The notes beneath the pieces were generated by a model. It worked only from the letters and a program-made list of their open reading frames with translations. It made no database searches and was not told the origin of the DNA. DNA of 64,000 nt, taken from the NCBI GenBank assembly GCA_033675265.1, contig JAUJYZ010000276.1, positions 186,001 through 250,000 of the forward strand, in the 5' to 3' direction. The DNA is from Actinostola sp. cb2023 (Eukaryota > Cnidaria > Anthozoa > Actiniaria > Actinostolidae). Below, piece after piece: positions 56,233 to 64,000 of this stretch (position 1 is the first letter of the stretch; each line of letters begins with the position of its first letter). The position numbers and the translations under genes are program-made.

Positions 56233-56841
56233 AAACAAATGACAACGAACTCAGTCGCGAACTCGGCGAATCGGAATGGGAAAGATCCGAAATTGGTATT
56301 TTTCTTCTGATTCCTCTTATTATTCCGTTGTCTGACTTTACTTGATCCGATTCCGTTTCGAATTCTGTCGCTAGTATTTCGATACTAGTATTTAGTTTAT
56401 AAAATAAAATAAAGACGAATTCGAAAACTCGGCGGAATCAGAATTGCAAGGATCAGAAGGTTTTATCTTTCTTCCATAGAAACTGTTTGATTTTAGCTAT
56501 CATAGTTACAAACACAGCATTTCACGATGTTCTTTGTAGAACTAGTAGAACGTGTAGTTAGTGTACAAATGCGCCTCATAAACAAAAACGCGCTGAGTTG
56601 GGGAAAGTTCGTACTTCTAATTTAGACATTTCTTAACAAAATAACTGTATTTCTCAATGCTTGCATTGAATGTATAATCATTAAAAAACTTAGTAAACAA
56701 AATGAATAAACACATTTTTTCTCGCTGGATTGGGCTCCCTGTGTAATTAATACGAGCAGGTCGCTAAGCGCGCATTGAAAGTACAAACAAACACAAACAC
56801 GTGTATTCCATGTACGCTGTTGCCATAATCTGACCTGAGAA
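56233..56841. other. Region upstream of the RING/B-box gene
   Basis: Unique AT-rich sequence presumed to hold the promoter and 5' UTR of the downstream gene. No motif or exon is supported. Confidence 0.4.
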
Positions 56842-59800
56842 ATGTTCGAAAAGAAAGAACTCGTGTGCTTCTTATGCTACAGTAAATATGGCACAGGCTT
56901 TCCGCAGAGAATCCCACGAAACCTGGATTGCAAACATACCTTTTGTACGGGTGAGTATTGAGCTTTTGACGGCTAAACTCGGTCTTGTACTATGATATAT
57001 TGGAACTTTTGGAATTGGTCATTTTGATAGCAAAGTTAAGCCAATTTTGCAAGCACAGAAGCTTATGTTTTACAGTGATTTGTACTACATATCTCTGTAG
57101 CCATGAGTGTAAACAATTCATTTAAATACTGGGCTGTTTCGATTAACTTCCGCGCAAATTTACTGACGAAACTAAATACACAGCATTGTAACATTGTATG
57201 TATCTATGGAGACTGTCTATACATTTTGTACGCTACTTCAGCGTTAAAGAACTGTGACTTATTATGAGTTACTGAGAACAAACAACTGTACATGCGGCTT
57301 CTTACAATGCTCTAGAAATTAGCACGATCGTGTTTAAATGTCATCCATTATGACTGCGACAATTATTGATATTTTTATGTACATTTTTTTTGTACCCAAT
57401 ATATATGAGCTCAGAAATATGGTGTCAAATATTGCTACATGCTAGCTTATGATGAACCTAAGCTATCTGTTCTAAGCGACTTGGATGTTTTCAAATTTGG
57501 ATGTTGTTTAATTTGTTTACACACATCATAATACCCTGGATTACTTTTAAGCTGATGACATTTCTTTTCTTTGTTATTCGTCATTAATGACTGTTACTTT
57601 GAAGACATGCTATATTGTACATTTCTTTAGCAAAACTATTTTTTCATTATCTTGTAAATGTATTCTCACATGTATCAATTATGCTATATGTATCTGTTCT
57701 ATGCATACCAGTATTGGCTAGTAGACCTATTGCATCAAAATAAACTCACAATTAGTAACTTATAGCAAATTAAGAAATAAAAAAACAATAGGCATTTGTA
57801 TTAAACAAGATATTCTAGGTATTAGGCACAGCGGAGGGGGAGCTTCCATATATGGGCTACATCGGGACTTGCTGGACAGGGTATGGTGTTTGGCCTTTTT
57901 ATCCTGAACAGGTTATTACTATATAAGCTATGCGAGTCTGTCCTAAAGAGGGTCTGCTAAAATAGAGGGTATTGTCCTACATGTGACATGTATTTTAGAG
58001 CTTTATTGTCCTAAACAGGGTCAGGTTCCAAACCCTCAGCGGCACCCCTTACCTAAACCTGTTACCTAGTACCCCCCTCCCCCCAGGATAATAGGACACA
58101 TGAACCCCTCCCCCCATGGTAGTAGGACACAATAGGCTGTGGGAAATATAGTATATTAGTGCATTGTGTTAACGTAACCACCCATGGCATTACTGTGTGA
58201 CCACCCAAGACAAACGATGCGACTGGTAAGTTTGCAATAGACATATTATCTGTCAATCATAAACATCAAACATGGCAGAATGAAGCTTCTTTGAAGTGTG
58301 GAATCTAATAAATATTATTATTACAAACTACAAAAGGTGACTTTCGATCATCTCAGGTGGTCGCATCTAATAATGCATAGATTGCATGGAAACGCATCCA
58401 TTGTATCCATCCATTTTGCATTTTTGTTGTTTTGTTCATAACAAACGATGAGCCATGAATGGGCATTTGCTATGGTACTGTATTATTTGCATGGTACTGT
58501 ATTATTTGCAATGGTACTGCATAGATTTGCTATGGTACTGTATTATTTGCTATGGTACTGTATTATTTGCTATGGTACTGTATTATTTGCATGGTACTGT
58601 ATTATTTGCTATGGTACTGTATTATTTACTATGGTACTGTATTATTTGCAATGGTACTGTATTATTTGCTATGGTACTGTATTATTTGCTATGGTACTGT
58701 ATTATTTGCTATGGTACTGTAACCCTATTTGCTATGGTACTGTATTATTTGCTATGGTACTGTATTATTTGCTATGGTACTGTGTTATTTGCTATGGTAC
58801 TGTATTATTTGCTATGGTACTGTATTATTTGCTATGGTACTGTATTATTTGCTATGGTACTGTATTATTTGCTATGGTACTGTATTATTTGCTATCAGTG
58901 AGATTCTATTATATGTTCTGTGTATATTCTATTTTAGTACAATTTTAGACTTGAATATATAGAGTTTTGCGCGCTGTGATTGGTCGAGCGACCAGTGATT
59001 ATGAGAGGATTATAATCACTGGTCAAGAGTGGAAGTAAAATCACCATTGCAGAAGTTTCAGTACTAATAAAACAGGTTTTTTAATCCTGAATTTCGTCTT
59101 TTCTCTGATATTCAAGTCTAAAATTATACTAAAACAATTATTCACCTCAGGCTCAGTGATTATGGTGAATATTCACAGATAATCACTTCGCCTTCGGCAA
59201 ATCATGAATTGTTAAATATTCAGTATTCTATTCTATTTATTATATTGTTTTCTAATTTATTCTCTTCATTATTCTATTCTATTCCATTAATTTTATTATA
59301 TTCCATTTTCTATGATATTGTACAGCCCTTTGCAAATATTCTGTAAATCAAGTATATCAGTATATCCATATATCGGGTGCATTATGGGTAATTGAAAAAG
59401 TCCCCTAAATGATGTTTCACACAAGCAACATTGGTGAAACTCTAGAATGTTATGTAATTTAGTCTCTAGTTTGTTGTTTGTAAGTCTCTGCTGCATATTT
59501 TGTGGAAAAACTCTAAAATAGTATTACCCATAATGCACCCGATATATGGATATACTGATATACTTGATTTACATACTTTTTGCAATCGGCTGTATGTGAA
59601 TAAAATAAACAGAATACAATATGAATTTCAATAGAAAATGTCATTTGCTATTGAGATTGTCAGTATTCTCTTTCTTTTCCCTCTCCCTCTCCCTCTCCCT
59701 CTCCCTCTCCCTCTCCCTCTCCCTCTCCCTCCCTCTCCCTCTCCCTCTCCCTCTCCCTCTCCCTCTCCCTCTCCCTCTCCCTCTCCCTCTCCCTCTCCCT

Positions 59801-62293
59801 CTCCTTCACAGTTCTATATTTGTTGCTAGCTTAATTTGATATACATTGTTTCTTTCAGAGTGTATAACAAAGATACAAGATTTACAAGGTGACGTAATCG
59901 AATGCCCAACGTGTAAGTTACGAACACTTTTATCCAGTCAGGGCGTCGAGGGATTAAGAAAGAACTTAGAACTTCTCACAGCTGTGTTTGAATCTGAAAA
60001 GGAACAAGAGCTAAGCTGTAACTTCTGTGCATCGAAAGTCTATCCACCAAGACCAGCTCGATTCTTTTGCACAGAGTGTTCAGTCTACACGTGTGGGAGC
60101 TGCTCTGACAAGATTCATTCTCAGATAGAGTTCAGGATGCATGACATTTGTTTGGCAAGTGCAAAGGGTGCAACAGAAGATACCTCTGCACCCATCATAT
60201 CACGGCCCTCTTCTGTAGGTTCGTCGTCCAGAAAGTCTTCGAGCAACCTCAGTAGAAAATCGTCAAGCTCTCTTTTGAATTACAGTCTACTACCAGGTTA
60301 GCTGTTGGAAACTACTAACAGAAGTTTAAAGCTATTTAGCGATGCAGAGCGATGTTCATACTGCTACGCCGGATTCAGAGTACTGCGCGGTTTCATCTAT
60401 ATATTGCAATGTTAGGGCTTGCTTGGCGAAATTACCTATTGGTCGGCCCCTGTATCTCGTGAGCCGTCTAGTTGTTCAACACTGAGGTGAACTTTGCGCT
60501 CACTGCATGCCTATCCCCACGGTCAGCTGGCCAAGAGTGTCTAGATTCATATTAACGAGATTAATATTCACTTATAATTATGATTAGTATGATTAGTAGC
60601 CTGTGAAAGTCCTTGGTTTGGTTTACATAGCGATTTAATCGTAAAGCAACGAATTGCTTAATTACTCGGCAGGCTGCCTCTGGCACGCTGAGTTGAAAAT
60701 GGGCTTTCTTTTTCTTATGCCCACAACTGGGTACCAAGGCGCATGCGCTCTGTGCCGCTGAGGAAACCGAAGGCTCATTGCTGAAGCCCGCCGAGTGAAT
60801 GATTATAGAGCGTCTTGTTCAAGTTTAAATTTACAGGGCTGTAATATGAAATGACAACTTTAATTTAATCAACCACCATTGAACCACATCTAACAATTCT
60901 TGTTCTTCTTGACCACTTTTCTCACTCTTTACTGTTTCTTATCAGATTGTATAAAACCTAGGCTTGTTCCAGGTGAGAACATCCACCAACGCCATCCAAC
61001 GTCATCTCATGCACGTAAACACCATCACTTACGTCCACGAAACACCATCTCATTAATCAGCTTACGTAAACGTTGCCAAGAGCTACGTCAACGTACCACC
61101 ATCTCATTCATCATCGTACGTAGACGTTGACAAGACGTACGTCAACGAAACACCATCCCATTCATCATTTTACGTAAACGTTGACAAGACGTACGTCAAC
61201 GTAACACCATTCCATTCATCACCATACGTAAACGTTGACAAGACGTACGTCAACATTCATTCATTCCATTCATCATTTTACGTAAACGACAAGACATACG
61301 TCAACGTAACACCATTCCATTCACCACCATACGTAAACGTTGACAAGACGTACGTCAACATAGCATCATTCCATTCATCATTTTACGTAAACGTTGACAA
61401 GACGTACGTCAACGTAACACCATTCCATTCATCATTTAACGTAAACGTTGACAAGACGTACGTCAACATGACACCATTCCATTCATCACCATACGTAAAC
61501 GTTGACAAGACGTACGTCAACATAGCACCATCCCATTCATTATCGTACGTAAACGTTGACAAGAACTACGTCAACGTAACATCATCCCATTCATCACCAT
61601 ACGTAAACGTTGACGTAAACGTTGACAAGAACTACGTCAACGTAACACCATCCCATTCATTTTCTCCCATTGCCCTTCCGATCCCTAGCCCCTCCGATCC
61701 GTACCCTTTGCCCCTCCCGTACCCCGCCACGCAGGCTATTATCGTACGTAAACGTTGACAAGACGTACGCCATCTCATTCATTATCGTACGTAAACGTTG
61801 ACGACGTACGCCAACGTAACACCATCTCATTCGTCAGCATACGCGTAAACGTAGATCAGAGACACGTACGTTAACGTAACACCATCATTCTTTTAGATAA
61901 CGCTATGTGTTTATTGTTAGAATGTCCTGAGCACAAGGACAAGCTCAAGTTCTACTGTCGTACATGTAATGCACTGTGTTGTGCATTCTGTCAGCTCTAC
62001 GGAACTCACACGGGCCACAGTTGCTTCGAAGTGCACGAGGCCGAAGAACGTGAACGTCAAATTCTCGAGAATCTCCAGTCTGCCGTAGATAAACAAAGCG
62101 AGAAGTACATCAAGGCTCGCGGGGATGTTCAAAGGATAGAAGAGGTTAAGCAGGGTTGTATAATCGCCAAGGACACTGCTCGGCGTTACTATAGAGAACT
62201 CAAAGCTGCTATTGAACAGGGGGAACAGCTCCTGATGCAAGATATTTCAAAACGAAGCGAGTCTAAACTTAAGGCGTTAAACGAACAAGTCAG
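56842..62293 (+). CDS. RING/B-box/coiled-coil protein (TRIM-type E3 ligase), 3' incomplete
   Basis: Exons 56842-56950, 59859-60296, a probable 27-nt microexon 60946-60972, and 61897-62293 join in phase (last ends phase 2; the gene continues right). About 323 residues are seen. RING finger C3HC4: C9, C12, C30, H32, C35, C38, C52, C55. Then helical linker, a B-box-1-like zinc region (SCNFCASKV ... FFCTECSVYTCGSC, about 89-135), a Ser/Arg-rich stretch (SSRKSSSNLSRKSSSSL) with likely basophilic-kinase sites, a B-box 2 (C201, H204, C212, C215, C220, C223, H229, H232) and a long coiled coil. This RBCC order marks TRIM proteins, usually RING-type ubiquitin ligases that dimerise through the coiled coil. 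The C-terminal domain that would name the subfamily lies outside the window or in undetected exons. Confidence 0.85.
58468..58895. repeat. 20-bp minisatellite (ctatggtactgtattatttg), about 21 copies
   Basis: Near-perfect array with occasional 1-bp losses and one unit carrying aaccctatttg. It reads WYCIICYGTVLFAMVLYYLL in overlapping frames, an artefact. Intron 1 of the RING/B-box gene. Confidence 0.96.
59328..59594. mobile_element. Fold-back MITE
   Basis: The arms gtatatcagtatatccatat, then atcgggtgcattatgggta, are mirrored by tacccataatgcacccgata and tatggatatactgatatac. The outermost ends cagccctttgcaaat and tttttgcaatcggctg are imperfectly inverted. Confidence 0.85.
59676..59806. repeat. 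(CCCTCT)n microsatellite
   Basis: About 22 hexanucleotide units 50 bp before exon 2 of the RING/B-box gene. Together with the true acceptor tract it forms a very long polypyrimidine run. Confidence 0.97.
60640..60800. mobile_element. Dispersed element with actcgg ends
   Basis: Carries attactcggcaggctgcctc, tgggtaccaaggcgcatgcg and gaggaaaccgaaggctca; the reverse complement of the last two is found at 268-330, and weaker relatives lie at about 46370-46475 and 63600-63655. Confidence 0.65.
60946..60972 (+). CDS. Probable 27-nt microexon of the RING/B-box gene
   Basis: Flanked by a ttatcag acceptor and a gtgaga donor, phase 1 at both ends, it would insert nine residues around CIKPRLVP between the Ser-rich linker and B-box 2. 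Leaving it out also keeps the frame, so it could be an alternative exon. Confidence 0.45.
60985..61890. repeat. About 54-bp minisatellite (acgtaaacgttgacaagacg), about 16 units
   Basis: Units of catcaccatacgtaaacgt, tgacaagacgtacgtcaacg, taacaccattccatt with variable parts; rich in the palindromes gtacgtac, tacgta and aacgtt. One unit is interrupted at 61665-61735 by C-rich sequence. It fills most of the intron before the B-box 2 exon and starts about 12 bp after the microexon. Confidence 0.95.
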
Positions 62294-64000
62294 GTGGGTG
62301 AAACAGGTGAAGGCGTGAATGAACTGTACCCGGTCCGTGGCAAATGCTGGAAGACTGGGTTTGAGTGTTTTGATTGGCTGAATTAATTAGTTATTGCTTT
62401 TCGAGGTTCTTGACCCGGATGAAAGCTAGAGTAGTGGAAATACCAATTGAATGAATTCAATCGGTTCTTTCTCCAGCACATTGGATGGTCTATACAGTTT
62501 TTAAATTGTAGGTAATATTGTCAGTTATAACACTCGTACCCAGTCTTCCAATGTATTCGACACGGACATACATTGTACCACAATTCTTTGCGCGCACTGT
62601 ATGTATGACGTAGGCACATTTGAAAGTAGGCCTAAGGCCGGGCCGAGTCTATAGTTACAGTTGGTATGTTGTTTTTTTTGTTTTTTGTTTTTGTTACTCT
62701 TATCGGAGTCATGAATCTGCAATCGAGTGGGACTGGGAACGAGACCACGAGACTTATCAACACGCATCTCAACACGACGACCCCTTTCTTCGCAAACGTT
62801 GTCGAAAGAAGGTTGTGTCGTACTGTGAGAAAAAAAACATTAGACCGAAGTATGTCTAATACGCTTATCTCGCATACAATGATATACTGTAAAGTTCCGA
62901 AAGTTAGCCTCCTCCGCAGGCTAGTCTATAGCTCGGAATACTGAATATTGGTCCACAGGCCGGCCATACCAAACGTTATGACAATGACAATGACAGTTGC
63001 GTGACGAGGGAGACTGTTTGTCGGTTAGTCATAGATAAACAACTCCAATCAGACGTATTTGGATCGTATTTGGTACGTCTTGAGGTTGCATCGGGTCAGA
63101 TGGTTCTGATAACTTCCATCGTTTGTTTTTGTTTAAGATATTTAAGCTTTCAAAGGCTTCAATAGCACTATACACGTACTGAAGTAATTCTCAAACGGGT
63201 CAAATAGTTCGCTCTTGTTTATGTTGGTGCCCATGCGTCTTTCATTATGAACTTCATTTCAGAACGCAATTGCACCAGGGCACGAGTGTACGCTCAATGA
63301 GCGTCTTGTTACTCGGACACTTCCGGAGGAAGTGATCGAGTTAGAAAATGCGCTTTCTTTTATATTATTTTTCTTCGTAGTACACAGAATGTGAAGAATG
63401 TGATCGTATCGGTCAGGAATGTCTGTTTCAGGGTTTCGATTGGCTGATAACTGGGGCGATGATATCTGAACTCCTAATGAAGTAATTCTATGCTCAAACG
63501 GGTCAAGTGGTTCGCTCTTGGGCCATCGTCAAAACTCATCGTTCCACGACTACCGTCTATACTAGAAGTGCTGTGTAGAAGCTCGTGCTCATCAATCTTG
63601 AATATAATTACTCGGGCCCTTCCGAAGGAAGCCCGAGTTATAAAATGGGCTTTCTTGTTATTTTTTTTAATATTTTTAATATTTTATTTTTTATCATGGT
63701 CACGGAATGAAGAAAAAATGCGAAGAATGAAGAAAGAATGCGATGTATTTGATCGTATAGAGTTTCATTATAATTAAACTCACGACCAGCGATGTAACTA
63801 CATCTATTGACAGAAAGCTATATGTACAGAAGTCATGCAAACAATCGAACCAGTCGAGTTATTTTCAGTAACTCACGATGGATGTTTATTTTATTCCACG
63901 TTTGAAAAATTCAGTACGATTACAGTTGTGTGATCCTTGTGTGAGTCATACATCTATTACTCGACCTAATTTTAGAACCGCCGCGTAGCGCTATTTAAAA
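62294..64000. other. Right edge, intron of the RING/B-box gene, no further exon found
   Basis: A loose inverted repeat at about 62350-62560 (gaagactgggtttgagtg / cactcgtacccagtcttc), a hypothetical frame around 62.70-62.86 kb that I do not recognise, a directly repeated pair of segments near 63180-63230 and 63480-63520 (gaagtaattct, caaacgggtcaa, gttcgctctt), and a relative of the actcgg element at 63605-63655. No supported exon. Confidence 0.5.

Larger units (their letters stand above)
56951..59858. other. First intron of the RING/B-box gene
   Basis: About 2.9 kb. AT-rich unique sequence to 58.45 kb, a 20-bp minisatellite (58468-58895), a fold-back element (59328-59594) and a (CCCTCT)n tract (59676-59806). 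No exon supported. Confidence 0.75.

Noticed and set aside
55864..56310. Cys/Phe/Leu-rich and Lys/Thr/Gln-rich frames
   Set aside because: Simple AAAC/AGAC repeat with no unique sequence.
58448..58962. Membrane-like frame WYCIICYGTVLFAMVLYYLL
   Set aside because: Artefact of the 20-bp minisatellite, open in several frames at once.
62620..62944. Possible further exon of the RING/B-box gene
   Set aside because: Two overlapping frames look moderately protein-like but neither has the required acceptor phase or a recognisable TRIM C-terminal domain.

Overview
This window is a piece of an animal (metazoan) nuclear genome. The genes are split into many small exons, almost all with GT-AG introns (one GC-AG), and the decoded proteins are orthologues of familiar animal genes (parkin, TAF13, LYRM2, a calponin-homology protein, a RING/B-box protein). 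AT-rich introns full of fold-back MITEs and minisatellites suggest an invertebrate, perhaps a cnidarian or sponge, but the sequence alone does not fix the phylum. There is no bacterial operon, CRISPR array, rRNA or tRNA that I can support.

Layout: (1) 1-5567, + strand, 3' part of a single calponin-homology-domain (transgelin/calponin-like) gene. (2) 8344-8933, - strand, LYRM2, a mitochondrial LYR-motif protein of 86 aa rebuilt from three small exons. (3) 9196-26098, + strand, a 12-exon gene for a 460-aa coiled-coil protein of the TSNAXIP1-N / C6orf118 type; its ninth intron holds a 36-bp minisatellite of about 5.3 kb. (4) 26.1-30.8 kb, no gene, a nest of fold-back transposons. (5) 30823-33197, - strand, TAF13, complete in five exons (129 aa). 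(6) 34958-55216, + strand, parkin, complete in ten coding exons (447 aa). (7) Inside parkin intron 5 on the opposite strand, 41819-47306, a Myb/SANT-like gene with at least three exons; a possible first exon at 49156-49238 would lie on the far side of parkin exon 6. (8) 56842 to the right edge, + strand, the 5' half of a RING/B-box/coiled-coil (TRIM-type) gene.

LYRM2 and the TSNAXIP1-N gene start head to head 262 bp apart. TAF13 and parkin start head to head 1.76 kb apart. The genes do not form a pathway; LYRM2 and parkin both concern mitochondria, but I see no evidence of a functional cluster.

The most unusual structure is in parkin. The 3' end of the IBR-domain exon together with its splice donor has been tandemly copied about ten times (50.28-51.30 kb), so nine intact donors follow one another. 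Parkin exons 3-5 are also bracketed by two inverted copies of a poly-G/poly-C-ended hAT-like MITE, and several other MITEs sit within 10-40 bp of parkin splice sites. All exon models come from reading frames, splice signals and phase agreement by eye; transcript data would settle them.
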